Shown: positions 33,999-42,692 of the stretch, piece by piece
How the letters are laid out: every line of letters starts with the position of its first letter
Position numbering within the stretch: the first letter of the stretch is position 1
Assembly (NCBI RefSeq): GCF_003963535.1
Contig: NZ_CP034539.1
Location: 2,170,001-2,234,000, forward strand
Origin: Streptomyces cyaneochromogenes
Lineage (GTDB): Bacteria; Actinomycetota; Actinomycetes; Streptomycetales; Streptomycetaceae
Length of the DNA stretch: 64,000 nucleotides
Direction: 5' to 3'
Notes under the pieces: model-generated
Seen by the model: only the letters and a program-made list of their open reading frames with translations
Told to the model about the DNA's origin: nothing
Databases searched by the model: none
Position numbers and translations under genes: made by a program

Positions 33999-34613
33999 TC
34001 AGTCCAGCACGCGCGCCAGATACGCCCGCAGCATCTCCCGCGCCTCCTCGATGATCCGCTCGTCACCCTCCGGTGCCATCCGGAAGGCCAGGTGGACCAG
34101 GGTGTCGGCGGTCTCGACGGCGATGAGGAAGATGCGGCGCAGATCGTCGTCCGGCTCGCGGCCGAGGTAGCCCGAGAGCAGCTCGGTCAGCCGGTCGGCG
34201 ACCCGGTGGTTGGGTTCGCTGCGGGTGCCGACCGGGATCTGGTTGCCGAAATCGACGAGCGAGAAGCCGGGCGCGGTGCGCTTCATGGCGAGGTACTCGT
34301 CGAGCACGACGTCCATGGCCGCGCGCCAGCCTCCCTCGCCGGTCTCCTTGAGGCGGTCGGTGACACGGGCGGTGTAGCGCTCGAGGTTGCGCTGGGCGAG
34401 GGCGTCGGCCATCTGCCGCTTGTTGCCGAAGAAGCGGTAGACGGAGCCGATGGGGACGCCGGCACGCTGGGCGACGGCCCGGGTGCTCAGGTCGTCGTAA
34501 CCGACCTCGTCGAGGAGGTCGGCGCAGGCGTCGAGGATCCGGGTGAGCCGTTCGGCACTGCGCCGCTGCACGGGCGCCCGACGAAGCGATGCGGGGTGAG
34601 GCACGGTCTTCAT
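33999..34613 (-). CDS. TetR-family regulator
   Basis: 204 residues. Helix-turn-helix at about 22-70 (ILDACADLLDEVGYDDLSTR, AVAQRAGVPIGSVYRFFGNK). The C-terminal domain shares the LERYTARVTDRLKE and MKRTAPGFSLVDFGNQIP pattern of broad TetR_C families. The ATG overlaps the stop of the lipoprotein gene as ATGA (34610-34613), so it is coupled to that gene. The perfect dyad 33920-33937 lies just beyond its 3' end and before the oxidoreductase, making it one candidate regulator of that gene. Ligand unknown. Confidence 0.82.
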   Translation of the reverse strand: MKTVPHPASLRRAPVQRRSAERLTRILDACADLLDEVGYDDLSTRAVAQRAGVPIGSVYRFFGNKRQMADALAQRNLERYTARVTDRLKETGEGGWRAAMDVVLDEYLAMKRTAPGFSLVDFGNQIPVGTRSEPNHRVADRLTELLSGYLGREPDDDLRRIFLIAVETADTLVHLAFRMAPEGDERIIEEAREMLRAYLARVLD

Positions 34614-35230
34614 GATGCCTTTCCGGCTCGGTCCGGTGAACCTCGCCCCCCAGTACGGGAGCGGACGCCCGGCGCACTCACTGCCGGGCCGGACGGATCC
34701 GCCGTCGGGGGCGCGGTCGTCTCCGCCGCCGACGCCGTGAGGGCGGCCGTGCTCTCGACGGGGTCGCCGTCCACCGCCCAGACCGTGCCGTCGTCGGCGT
34801 ACAGCCGGACGGTGACCTGGTGCGTGCCGCGTGGGACGAGGCCGGAAGCGAGGCGGTACTCGGGGTTGCGCAGCCTGGTGACGAGCCGGTCGTCCACGTA
34901 GAGGTGAGCCAGCCCCCGGCCGGCCACCGCGCGCGTCTGCGCCCCGGCGGCCGAGAAGCGGAAGTCGCGCAGGGTCAGCCGTACGTCCCAGGCGCCGTCG
35001 CCCTCCGGGTCCGGCTGCACCTCGATGCCGACCTCGGGGGCGTCGTCCTCGTCCACCTCACGCAGGTGCCGCCCCTCGCCGTCGGTGTCGTCGAGGACCT
35101 TGCCCACGGGAGAGGACGACACCCCGTTCTCCCCCTCTTCCCGCGCAGCATCGGAGTCGCAGCCCGAGGTTCCGGTCAGCAGCAGGACACAGACCCCGAG
35201 CGCGGCGAGAAAGGTCCGCGTCCATGACAT
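34610..35230 (-). CDS. Putative lipoprotein
   Basis: 206 residues. Signal peptide FLAALGVCVLLLTGTSGC with a lipobox-like TSGC (Cys near 24), so the mature protein is probably lipid-anchored outside the membrane. An acidic linker (EEGENGV, DEDDAPEVG) leads to a domain with WDVRLTLRDFRFS and GLAHLYVDDRLVTRLRNPEY, then a Thr/Pro/Ala-rich tail. I do not recognise the family. It shares a 4-base ATGA overlap with the downstream TetR gene, an unusual partner for a lipoprotein. Start ATG 35230 has only a weak ribosome binding site. Confidence 0.7.
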   Translation of the reverse strand: MSWTRTFLAALGVCVLLLTGTSGCDSDAAREEGENGVSSSPVGKVLDDTDGEGRHLREVDEDDAPEVGIEVQPDPEGDGAWDVRLTLRDFRFSAAGAQTRAVAGRGLAHLYVDDRLVTRLRNPEYRLASGLVPRGTHQVTVRLYADDGTVWAVDGDPVESTAALTASAAETTAPPTADPSGPAVSAPGVRSRTGGRGSPDRAGKAS

Positions 35231-35339
35231 ATCCGGAGACTAGAACACCCTTCCGACAGCTGAATCCCCCTGAAGTCTGGTTGGCGTCCGTATCCGGTCG
35301 TACCTCCAGGGGATGACCGGCCGATCTTCCGCGCTTCTC

Positions 35340-35368
35340 TTGCGCCCGCGAAACCGCAATCCTACGGT
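35340..35368 (+). promoter_or_regulatory. Candidate hmgA promoter
   Basis: TTGCGC (35340-35345), 17 bases, then TACGGT (35363-35368) fit a housekeeping Streptomyces promoter and predict a start near 35375, giving a leader of about 27 bases with GGGAG before ATG 35402. Confidence 0.55.
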
Positions 35369-35401
35369 GTTACATAGGAATCAGATCTCGAGGGAGCGAT
35401 C

Positions 35402-36754
35402 ATGAGCGATGGGGGTACCTCCCGCGCGAGCGTGTTCGAGCGTGAGGGAGCGCGGAAGACCGCGGAAGGGCTGACCTACCTCTCCGGTTTCGGCAACGAG
35501 CACAGCTCGGAGGCGGTGCCGGGCGCCCTCCCGGAGGGCCGCAACTCACCCCAGCGTGCCCCGCTGGGCCTGTACGCGGAGCAGCTGAGCGGGACGGCGT
35601 TCACCGAGCCGAGGGCGCACAACCGCCGCTCGTGGCTGTACCGCATCCGCCCGTCGGCGGCGCATCCGGCATTCACGCGCACGGACAACGGCGCGATCCG
35701 TACGGCCCCCTTCACGGATTCGGTGCCGGACCCGAACCGACTGCGCTGGAACCCGCTGCCCGAGCCGTCGCCCGGCACCGACTTCCTCGCCGGCCTGTGG
35801 ACCCTGGGCGGCAACGGCGACGCGACCCAGCGCACCGGCATGGCCGTGCACCTCTACCACGCCAACTCCTCGATGGACCGCGTCTTCAGCGACGCCGACG
35901 GCGAGCTGCTGATCGTGCCGGAACTCGGCGGACTGCTGCTGCGCACGGAGTTCGGCCTGCTGCATGTGGAGCCGGGACATGTGGCGCTGATCCCCCGTGG
36001 GGTGCGCTTCCGTGTGGAGCTGCTGGATGCTTCCGCGCGCGGTTATGTGTGCGAGAACTATGGGGCCCCCTTCCACCTCCCCGACCTCGGCCCGATCGGC
36101 GCCAACGGCCTGGCGAACGCCCGCGACTTCATGGCACCGGTGGCGGCGTACGAGGACGTCGAGGGCCCGGTGGAGGTGGTGAACAAGTTCTGCGGCAACC
36201 TGTGGACCGCCACCTACGGCCACTCGCCGCTCGACGTGGTCGCCTGGCACGGCAACCATGTGCCGTACGTCTACGACCTGCGCCGGTTCAATGTGATCGG
36301 CACCATCTCGTACGACCACCCCGACCCGTCGATCTTCACGGTGCTGACGTCCCCGTCGGACACCCCGGGCCTCGCGGGCGTCGACTTCGTCGTGTTCGCC
36401 CCGCGCTGGCTGGTGGGCGAGGACACCTTCCGGCCGCCGTACTTCCACCGGAACGTGATGAGCGAGTACATGGGCCTCGTCGAGGGCGCCTACGACGCCA
36501 AGGCGGAGGGCTTTGTGCCGGGCGGCGGCTCGCTGCACAACATGATGTCGGCGCACGGCCCGGACCGGGAGACGTTCGACCGCGCGAGCGCCGCCGAGCT
36601 GAAGCCGCAGCGGGTCGACGACGGCCTGGCCTTCATGTTCGAGACGCGCTGGCCGGTGACGCTCACCCCGCAGGCGGCGGGGGCGGAGCACCTCCAACAG
36701 CGCTACGACGACGTCTGGCAGGGGCTGGAGCGCCACTTCCGCCCCTTGCGGTAA
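35402..36754 (+). CDS. hmgA: Homogentisate 1,2-dioxygenase
   Basis: 450 residues, normal family length. The hallmark start [20 protein letters not shown] is near residue 27. The iron site is expected in the [17 protein letters not shown] region (His and Glu) and in the later HGPDRETF segment, near residues 340-395. The enzyme uses non-heme Fe(II) and O2 to open homogentisate to maleylacetoacetate in tyrosine and phenylalanine breakdown. The next two enzymes of the route (isomerase and fumarylacetoacetase) are not in this window. A GntR regulator follows directly and may respond to the pathway. Confidence 0.96.
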   Translation: MSDGGTSRASVFEREGARKTAEGLTYLSGFGNEHSSEAVPGALPEGRNSPQRAPLGLYAEQLSGTAFTEPRAHNRRSWLYRIRPSAAHPAFTRTDNGAIRTAPFTDSVPDPNRLRWNPLPEPSPGTDFLAGLWTLGGNGDATQRTGMAVHLYHANSSMDRVFSDADGELLIVPELGGLLLRTEFGLLHVEPGHVALIPRGVRFRVELLDASARGYVCENYGAPFHLPDLGPIGANGLANARDFMAPVAAYEDVEGPVEVVNKFCGNLWTATYGHSPLDVVAWHGNHVPYVYDLRRFNVIGTISYDHPDPSIFTVLTSPSDTPGLAGVDFVVFAPRWLVGEDTFRPPYFHRNVMSEYMGLVEGAYDAKAEGFVPGGGSLHNMMSAHGPDRETFDRASAAELKPQRVDDGLAFMFETRWPVTLTPQAAGAEHLQQRYDDVWQGLERHFRPLR

Positions 36755-36781
36755 AGATCCCCCACCGGTACGGATGGCCCC

Positions 36782-37531
36782 GTGACCTCCTTCGCCCCGG
36801 ACTCGATCGTCCTGAACCGCAAGCTGCCGCTCTGGTACCAGGTGTCGCAGTCGCTGCGCGCCTCGATACTGGGCCGCCGCCCGCAGGACCCGCTGCGCCT
36901 GCCCACCGAGGAGCAGCTGGCCGAGCACTACGGCGTGAGCGTGCTGACCATGCGGCAGGCGCTGAAGGAGCTGGAGGACGAGGGGCTGATCACCCGCCAC
37001 CGCAGACGCGGCACGTTCATCGAGCCGGACGCCCGCCGGGGTGCCCCCGTTCGGCTGCTCGGCTCGGTGGACGCGATCGTGGCCCAGCAGTCCGGCATGG
37101 CGACCGAGCTGCTGGACCACGGCAGGGCTCCGGTGCCGGCCGAACTCGCCGAGTACTTCCCGGACATCGACGAGGTGGCGACGTACCACCGCCTGCGCGG
37201 CGACGAGAAGACGGGCGAGCCGACCAACCACGCCCGCAACTACGTCCGCCCCGAACTGGCCGCGCGCATCGACCCCGACGACCTGGTCCGCTGGCCGATG
37301 ACCAAGGTGCTGCGGGACGTCGTCGGGGCGGACATCAGCCGCATCACGGACACCGTGGAGGCGCGACTGGCCGACCCGGAGACGGCGCGACTGCTCCAAG
37401 TCCCGCTGCTGAGCCCGATCCTGCACTACACAGGTGTGACGTACGACGAGCAGGGCCGCGTGCTGGACGCCGCGGTCATCCACTACCGGGGCGACCGCTT
37501 CTCCTTCACGGTGACCCTGGAAGCCACATGA
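36782..37531 (+). CDS. GntR-family regulator (HutC/UTRA type)
   Basis: 249 residues. The winged helix is at about 15-80 (PLWYQVSQSLRASILG, LPTEEQLAEHYGVSVLTMRQ, ALKELEDEGLITRHRRRGTF) and a UTRA-type ligand domain follows to the C-terminus (VLDAAVIHYRGDRFSFTVTL). Start GTG 36782, 27 bases after hmgA, with only a weak upstream purine tract. The position suggests control of homogentisate or aromatic-amino-acid breakdown, which is inference. The stop overlaps the next gene as ATGA. Confidence 0.85.
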   Translation: MTSFAPDSIVLNRKLPLWYQVSQSLRASILGRRPQDPLRLPTEEQLAEHYGVSVLTMRQALKELEDEGLITRHRRRGTFIEPDARRGAPVRLLGSVDAIVAQQSGMATELLDHGRAPVPAELAEYFPDIDEVATYHRLRGDEKTGEPTNHARNYVRPELAARIDPDDLVRWPMTKVLRDVVGADISRITDTVEARLADPETARLLQVPLLSPILHYTGVTYDEQGRVLDAAVIHYRGDRFSFTVTLEAT

Positions 37532-38706
37532 CTTCACCGTCGGTGACAGGTCGTACGATGCCCAGCGTGACGCACGACGACGCTCCGCCGCTGGCGGACC
37601 TCATGCCGTGGTCCGTCGCACCGCCGCGGCTCGGCCGGGGGTGGCCGACGGGCCCCGACGCGGCATCCCTGAAAGCCCGCTGGGACGCCTTCGTGCAGGC
37701 CGAGGGCCCGGACCGGGAGGCCCTGCTGGAGCCGACGCGCTCTCGCACCCTGCACTCGGCGGTCGGGCAGCTGCCCGGCCGGTCGACCGGCACGGAGAGA
37801 CTGCTCCGCGCCTCGGGCCCCTGCCCCGAGCCGGTGCGCGTCCTGTGCGCCCCGTTCGACGAACAGTGGTTGATCCCCGACCACCGCCTGATCGACGCGG
37901 CGCGTCCGGAGCTGTGGCGGGTGGCGGACGAGCACCAGATCTTCGTGCTGGAGACACCCGACTCCGCCCTGCTGGCGACCTCCCTGCTCCCCCTGCTCCG
38001 CCCGGGCCGCGTCCGCCCCCTCTACCGCCGCCCCGCCGGCGAGGAGCCCAATCTCGCCCCGGGCCTGCTGCGACACCTGACCTCCCGGCTGGGCCACTCC
38101 CCCGCACCCGCGGACCTCCTGGCCTGGATCCTGGCCGCCGCCCGCCCCGATCTCACCGTCCCCCTCACGGAGGACCCCGAACTCTGGACGCGGGGCGTCG
38201 AGTTGGGCCACCGCCTGCTCTGGCTGATGCGCCGCAACGGCGAACGCCCCAAGCTGCCGGGCGGCCGCCGCCCGTACGTCCGGGCTCCGCTCCCCTCCCG
38301 CCCCCTCAACCTGCACTACGACCGCGACGAGGAGACCCTGGAGCTGGACGAGGGCCGCATCTCCCCGGTGCCGCCGGAGGCATGGGACTTCGAGACGGGC
38401 GGAGTGCGGGTCCTGGAGCACTGGTTCACGACCCGCACCGCCACCCCGGAACCGGGCACACTGGCGGCGATCCGCCCGGCGACGTGGCCACAGGCATGGA
38501 CGTCGGAGCTGCTGGAGCTGATCACGGTCCTGGCGCTGCTGGCTGAACTGCGCCCGCAGCGGGAGGAGTTGACGGTCAAGGCGCCGATCACGGCGACGGA
38601 GCTGCACGAGGCAGGCGTACTGCCGGCACCGGAGGCGGCACGCCGCCCGGCATCGGTCCTCGATCACCACGAGGAAGGCCCGGAAGGCCAGTTCGCGCTG
38701 ATCTAG
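37528..38706 (+). CDS. Stand-alone type ISP restriction-enzyme C-terminal-like protein
   Basis: 392 residues from ATG 37528, coupled to the GntR gene by ATGA with GGAAG 5 bases before. Segments such as WLIPDHRLIDAARPELWRVA, VRPLYRRPAGEEPNLAPGLL, GVELGHRLLWLM and VRVLEHWFTT resemble the C-terminal (target-recognition side) part of type ISP restriction-modification enzymes. Helicase, nuclease and methyltransferase motifs are all absent. So this is a detached domain, not a working restriction system. It may bind DNA or have been recruited for another task. I am confident of the resemblance, not of the function. Confidence 0.65.
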   Translation: MTSPSVTGRTMPSVTHDDAPPLADLMPWSVAPPRLGRGWPTGPDAASLKARWDAFVQAEGPDREALLEPTRSRTLHSAVGQLPGRSTGTERLLRASGPCPEPVRVLCAPFDEQWLIPDHRLIDAARPELWRVADEHQIFVLETPDSALLATSLLPLLRPGRVRPLYRRPAGEEPNLAPGLLRHLTSRLGHSPAPADLLAWILAAARPDLTVPLTEDPELWTRGVELGHRLLWLMRRNGERPKLPGGRRPYVRAPLPSRPLNLHYDRDEETLELDEGRISPVPPEAWDFETGGVRVLEHWFTTRTATPEPGTLAAIRPATWPQAWTSELLELITVLALLAELRPQREELTVKAPITATELHEAGVLPAPEAARRPASVLDHHEEGPEGQFALI

Positions 38707-39416
38707 TTCCTGGGATCGAAGGCGTCGAGCAGTCGGCCGAGCATCATCTCGAACGCCCCGTCCAGATCGATCGGCCCCTGATCCTCCGCGAACGACGCGG
38801 CCAGCCGCGGATAGGCCCCCGTGGCCACCTGACTCCCCAGATAGGCGATCCGCACCGCGTTCTCCTCCTCCGCCGACCACGGCAACGACCGTGTCCGCTC
38901 GGCGGCGGCCAGCTCCGTCGCCACGTACGACGTGACGCACCCGTTCAGCATCCCGACCAGCTGCATCTTCATGCCGTACGCGGCCTCCAGCGGATCCAGG
39001 CACGCCAGACAGTGCTCCAGATACCGCAGGGCGTTCGGGGAGAAGCCGTAGATCGGTGACATCAGCCGCGGCATCCACGGGTGCCGGTGCATCAGCGCCC
39101 GCGTCTGCCCGGCGACCCGGCGCATGTCCGCCCGCCAGTCCCCGCTCGGCTCCCACAGCTCGTGCTCCGCGCTGACGGCGTCCACCATCAACTCGTACAG
39201 GTCCTCCTTGCGGGGCACGTAGTTGTACAGCGACATCGTGCCGCACCCCAGTTCACCGGCCACGTGCCGCATCGACACCGCGTCCAGACCCTGCGCGTCG
39301 GCGACCCGCACCGCGGCCGCCGCGATGTCGGCCCTGGTGAACGCCGGTTTCGGCCCACGCCCCGTCCGCTCGGGTCGCGCCCAGATCACCCCGGGTTCGG
39401 CCGTCTTGCCCGCCAT
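38703..39416 (-). CDS. TetR-family regulator of the DrrAB-like exporter
   Basis: 237 residues. Helix-turn-helix at about 27-75 (FTRADIAAAAVRVADAQGLD, ELGCGTMSLYNYVPRKEDLY) and a TetR_C_1-type ligand domain typical of regulators of antibiotic exporters. It diverges from the ABC genes and two near-mirror dyads (39445-39461 and 39488-39504) lie between and into them. The 3' end overlaps the type ISP-like gene by 4 bases (CTAG). It probably represses the exporter until a drug or metabolite binds. Confidence 0.88.
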   Translation of the reverse strand: MAGKTAEPGVIWARPERTGRGPKPAFTRADIAAAAVRVADAQGLDAVSMRHVAGELGCGTMSLYNYVPRKEDLYELMVDAVSAEHELWEPSGDWRADMRRVAGQTRALMHRHPWMPRLMSPIYGFSPNALRYLEHCLACLDPLEAAYGMKMQLVGMLNGCVTSYVATELAAAERTRSLPWSAEEENAVRIAYLGSQVATGAYPRLAASFAEDQGPIDLDGAFEMMLGRLLDAFDPRN

Positions 39417-39444
39417 CGATCATCACCTCGACCTCCATCCTAGT

Positions 39445-39504
39445 TACGTACAGCGTACGTAGTGCGCTATGGTCGAGACATGACTTCTACGTACGCTGTA
39501 CTTA
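39445..39504. promoter_or_regulatory. Two TetR dyads in the regulator-exporter intergenic region
   Basis: TACGTACAGCGTACGTA (39445-39461) has perfect 7-bp arms. TACGTACGCTGTACTTA (39488-39504) is the same site inverted, with one changed base. The second lies within codons 3-9 of the ABC ATPase gene, so bound repressor could also block elongation. Confidence 0.8.
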
Positions 39505-40424
39505 GTGAAGGTCTGGAGAAGCGCTTCGGCGAGGTCCATGCCCTGCGCGGGCTCGATCTGGCCGTCCCGCAGGGCACCGTCTGCGGTCTCCTCGGGCCCA
39601 ACGGCGCGGGCAAGACCACGGCCCTCAGGCTCCTCACGACGCTCCTGCGCCCGGACGCCGGCTCGGCCCGCATCGCCGGACACGACCTGCTGCGGGACCC
39701 GGCCGCCGTCCGCCGCCGCATCGGCGTCACCGGTCAGTACGCCTCGGTCGACGGCGAACTCACCGGCCGCCAGAACCTCCAGCTGTTCGCCCGGCTGCAC
39801 CGGGTGCGCGGGCCGGCCGAGCGGGCCGGCGAGCTCCTGGACCGCTTCGGCCTGACCGAGGCCGCCGACCGCCCGGCGTCCACGTACTCGGGCGGGATGC
39901 GACGCCGCCTCGACCTGGCGGCGAGCCTCGTCCGCCGACCCGACGTGCTGTTCCTGGACGAGCCCACGACCGGCCTGGACCCCGCCAGCCGCAACCGGAT
40001 CTGGGACGCCGTACGGGAGCTGACCGCCGACGGCACGACCGTGCTGCTGACCACGCAGTATCTGGAGGAGGCCGACCAACTCGCCGACGACATCGCCCTG
40101 ATGGGCCAGGGGCGGGTCGCGCACACGGGTTCGCCGGCCCAGTTCAAGGCGGTCATCGGCGCGCGCGTCGAGGTCGTCGTCACCGACCCCGACTTCCTGG
40201 TGAAGACCGCCGCCGTACTGGATCAACTCACCGGCGCCGAGCCGTCGTTCGACCACGAGCGGCGCGCCGTCGGCGCGGTCACCCGGGACGGCACGCTCAC
40301 GCTCCCGCGCCTGGTCCGCGAACTCGACGCCGCGGGCGTGCCGTTGCTCGACGCGAGCATCGAACCACCGACCCTCGACGACGTGTTCCTGCGACTCACC
40401 CAGGAAGAGGAGCGTGCGGCATGA
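39480..40424 (+). CDS. ABC exporter ATPase (DrrA type)
   Basis: 314 residues from ATG 39480. Walker A GLLGPNGAGKTTALRLL near 36, signature STYSGGMRRRLDLAAS near 137, Walker B LFLDEPTTGLDPASR near 158, and an RVEVVVTDPD... C-terminal domain typical of daunorubicin-resistance ATPases. GTG 39462 in frame is not favoured because it lies on the operator. No ribosome binding site is seen, so the transcript may be leaderless. It couples by ATGA to the permease gene. Together they export an unidentified lipophilic compound. Confidence 0.9.
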   Translation: MTSTYAVLSEGLEKRFGEVHALRGLDLAVPQGTVCGLLGPNGAGKTTALRLLTTLLRPDAGSARIAGHDLLRDPAAVRRRIGVTGQYASVDGELTGRQNLQLFARLHRVRGPAERAGELLDRFGLTEAADRPASTYSGGMRRRLDLAASLVRRPDVLFLDEPTTGLDPASRNRIWDAVRELTADGTTVLLTTQYLEEADQLADDIALMGQGRVAHTGSPAQFKAVIGARVEVVVTDPDFLVKTAAVLDQLTGAEPSFDHERRAVGAVTRDGTLTLPRLVRELDAAGVPLLDASIEPPTLDDVFLRLTQEEERAA

Positions 40425-41203
40425 GCACCCTGGCCCACGACGGCAACGCGATGCTGGGCAGGCAACTGCGGCGGATCCGGAACAACCCGGGGCTGCTCGT
40501 CCTGACCCAGACCATGCCGATCACGATGCTGCTGTTCTTCGGCTACGTCTTCGGCAGCGCGCTGGCGATGCCTGGCGCGGAGTACCGCTCCTTCCTGGTG
40601 CCCGGCCTGCTGGTGGCGACCGCGGCCAACGGGCTCATGACCGGTATGTTCCAGGCCGCCCAGGACACGCACCGCGGCGTGATGGACCGCTTCCGGACGC
40701 TGCCGATGAGCCGGGCCGCCGTACCGCTGGGACAGGCGGGTGCGGACCTGGTCGTGACGGCCGTCGGGACCGTGCCGTTCCTGCTGGTCGGACTCGCGGT
40801 GGGCTGGCGGATCGAGGGGTCCGCGCTCGAAGCGGTGGGCGCCTTGGGGCTGTTGCTGCTGTTCCGGTTCGCGACGGCGTGGGCCGGGATATTCCTGGGG
40901 CTGCTGACCCGGAACGAGGAGGCCGCCGGTCAGCTCGGCGGGGCGACCTTCATCCTGCCGCTGCTGTCCAACGCGTACATCCCGACCGAGGGCCTGCCGG
41001 GCTGGCTGCGCACCCTCGCCGAGTGGAATCCGATCAGCGCGGTCACCATGGCCCTGCGGGACCTCTTCGGCAACGCCCCGGTGCCGGACGGCGCCGCCTG
41101 GCCGGTCGCCCACCCCGTCGCCGGGTCACTGGCGTGGTGCGCGGTGCTGCTCGCGGTGTTCGTGCCGCTCGCGGTGCGCAGGTACGCGCGCGGCGAGCGC
41201 TGA
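40421..41203 (+). CDS. ABC-2 exporter permease (DrrB type)
   Basis: 260 residues with six predicted helices (for example LLVLTQTMPITMLLFFGYVF and GTVPFLLVGLAVGW). The segment RFRTLPMSRAAVPLGQ and the conserved LSNAYIPTEGLPGWLRTLAE loop near 200 match DrrB-like ABC-2 transporters. It overlaps the ATPase stop by 4 bases and so forms an obligate pair with it in the cytoplasmic membrane. Substrate unknown. Confidence 0.9.
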   Translation: MSTLAHDGNAMLGRQLRRIRNNPGLLVLTQTMPITMLLFFGYVFGSALAMPGAEYRSFLVPGLLVATAANGLMTGMFQAAQDTHRGVMDRFRTLPMSRAAVPLGQAGADLVVTAVGTVPFLLVGLAVGWRIEGSALEAVGALGLLLLFRFATAWAGIFLGLLTRNEEAAGQLGGATFILPLLSNAYIPTEGLPGWLRTLAEWNPISAVTMALRDLFGNAPVPDGAAWPVAHPVAGSLAWCAVLLAVFVPLAVRRYARGER

Positions 41204-41216
41204 GGGCAGCGCCCGA

Positions 41217-41314
41217 CAAGGACGGCCCCGTCCATCCTCGTGCATGCCCGTGCACGACAACGGCCCCGTCAACGTCAGTACTCGGCAGAGCCGTTACGTA
41301 CGGGGACGGGGCCG
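41217..41314 (+). terminator. Multi-hairpin region after the exporter operon
   Basis: Three nested palindromes are visible: GACGGCCCCGTC-type at 41221-41232, CGTGCA/TGCACG at 41239-41256, and CGGCCCCGTC (41261-41270) against GACGGGGCCG (41305-41314). This is probably the terminator for the exporter operon. Confidence 0.6.
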
Positions 41315-41477
41315 ATGAGCGGGTGGGTGAAGCGGGGGACGCACCCGCGCCCGGGTGGCACTCCGAAGCCACGCCGCGCGCCGCGGGGATGACGGCGACG
41401 ACAGCGCGGTACAGCACCGGAGACGGTGGAACTGCCGGGCGCGGGCCTGGAATTCGTTCGAGGAACGCCGGTACGAG

Positions 41478-41747
41478 TCAGCGTCCGCCGAACAGCGAGC
41501 GGCGGAGCCGACGCAGCGGGGCGAAGAGCGAGACGCGTCGCACCCGCGCACCGCGGTCGCTGCGCGACTTCGTGGTGTCACGAGTGGTCAGTTCAAGCAT
41601 CAGCGAGGTCGCTTCGGCCGCCTCCGTCTGCGGCACGGCGGGACCCGCCAGCACCGAGAGATGGCGGTCGAGGCGCGAACTCGTCGCGCTGCTCCCGCAG
41701 GTGATCGCAGGGACCCTGGCCCTGCTGCGCACTGTTATCTGATCCAT
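41478..41747 (-). CDS. Small basic conserved protein near the sigma factor locus
   Basis: 89 residues. It begins MDQITVRSRARVPAIT with GGAG five bases upstream, and ends in the basic tail RRVSLFAPLRRLRRSLFGGR. A middle segment TSSRLDRHLSVLAGPAVPQT and TSLMLELTTRDTT looks like a structured helix-strand stretch. No membrane helix. I recall similar small proteins in Streptomyces genomes but no assigned function. The Arg-rich C-terminus might bind RNA, DNA or membranes. It follows the anti-sigma gene on the same strand by 126 bases and could be read through. Confidence 0.65.
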   Translation of the reverse strand: MDQITVRSRARVPAITCGSSATSSRLDRHLSVLAGPAVPQTEAAEATSLMLELTTRDTTKSRSDRGARVRRVSLFAPLRRLRRSLFGGR

Positions 41748-41873
41748 GTCACTCCCCACCCGTACGAGTCCACCCGGCCCGGGCAGGTTAACCCTATCGC
41801 CCCGGTGGGGCACTCGTGTATCGCGGTCACAGGATTCACCTTCCCCGTAAGGGTGTTGACAACCCGTCTTTGA

Positions 41874-42692
41874 TTACTCTCCGAATCCAACCGATTTCAG
41901 GGCGAGTTGGACAACGGGCTGGCTGGTGGGTTGCGGAGAGCCTCCGTCCGGCTCGACGGTCACAGCCAGTGACGTCGCCGACTTGTCGAGACCGGACGCG
42001 ACCAAGGGCGTGTCGCCGTCGAAAAGCCCTAGGGAGCGCGGCTGCACATCCGGGCGCATGAGCCAGAGCTGATGCACACGGCCGCTCGACAGCTCGCCAT
42101 ATCCGCTCAGAGTGACGATCGCACGCCCCTCCGATACGGAGGCGACAACTCCGATTGTCCGGCCCTTCGCGTCCTCGCCGGCGGTCGCGCGGGCGTCGGG
42201 TGCCGCGAGAACGTTAGCGATCTCACTCGCCCGGTCCCGCTGGGCGTCCAGCTGATCCTGCGTGCGGCCGGCCTGGACGGCGAAGAGGGAGGCGACGACG
42301 AGGGCCGCGGCGGCCGTGGCCGTGGCGAACGGCACGAGCAGCGGGCGCGTCCCGCGCGTCCGGGTGCGCGGCGGCGGCTGGGTCCCCCATACATGCGGCG
42401 GCAGTTGGGTGGCACGCGCGTGTGCCGGTTCCCGCCCGGTGGACTCCTGCGGAGTCGTCCGTACGGCGGCCAGGACCCGGTTGCGCATCGCGGTCGGCGC
42501 CGGGGCGGCCGTCGACCAGGCGAGGCGGACGGCGTCCTCGGACAGGACCCGCACCTCGGCGGCACAGCTGTCACAGGTCTTCAGATGCTTCTCGAAGCGG
42601 AGCCGCTCACCGGGTTCCAGGGCGTCGAGGGCGTAGGGGGCGGCGAGCGAGTGCAGGTCCTCGCGCCGCAGCAGACGGTCGACGAAGCTCAC
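41874..42692 (-). CDS. rskA: Anti-sigma factor, RskA type, with zinc motif
   Basis: 272 residues. The N-terminus has the zinc-anti-sigma pattern HSLAAPYALDALEPGE and EKHLKTCDSCAAEVRVL (H...H-x3-C-x2-C). A single membrane helix is near residue 125 (LLVPFATATAAAALVVASLF) and the extracellular C-terminal domain is of the RskA type (QLWLMRPDVQPRSLGLFDGD). It should bind the adjacent sigma factor in the cytoplasm until an outside signal triggers regulated proteolysis, as shown for M. tuberculosis RskA. Start GTG 42692 overlaps the sigma stop as GTGA, with GGAGG 6 bases before. Confidence 0.88.
   Translation of the reverse strand: MSFVDRLLRREDLHSLAAPYALDALEPGERLRFEKHLKTCDSCAAEVRVLSEDAVRLAWSTAAPAPTAMRNRVLAAVRTTPQESTGREPAHARATQLPPHVWGTQPPPRTRTRGTRPLLVPFATATAAAALVVASLFAVQAGRTQDQLDAQRDRASEIANVLAAPDARATAGEDAKGRTIGVVASVSEGRAIVTLSGYGELSSGRVHQLWLMRPDVQPRSLGLFDGDTPLVASGLDKSATSLAVTVEPDGGSPQPTSQPVVQLALKSVGFGE

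Noticed and set aside
35632..37527. Plus-strand frame extending the type ISP-like protein upstream by over 600 codons
   Set aside because: This part is out of frame with hmgA and the GntR gene and consists of shadow composition; the real start is the coupled ATG at 37528.
37528..38706. A complete restriction-modification or phage-defence system
   Set aside because: Only a C-terminal-like domain is present; no nuclease, helicase or methyltransferase motif in the vicinity.
41294..41873. Several overlapping frames on both strands in the gap after the exporter genes
   Set aside because: Only the minus-strand frame starting at 41747 has a good ribosome binding site and protein-like sequence; the rest look random.
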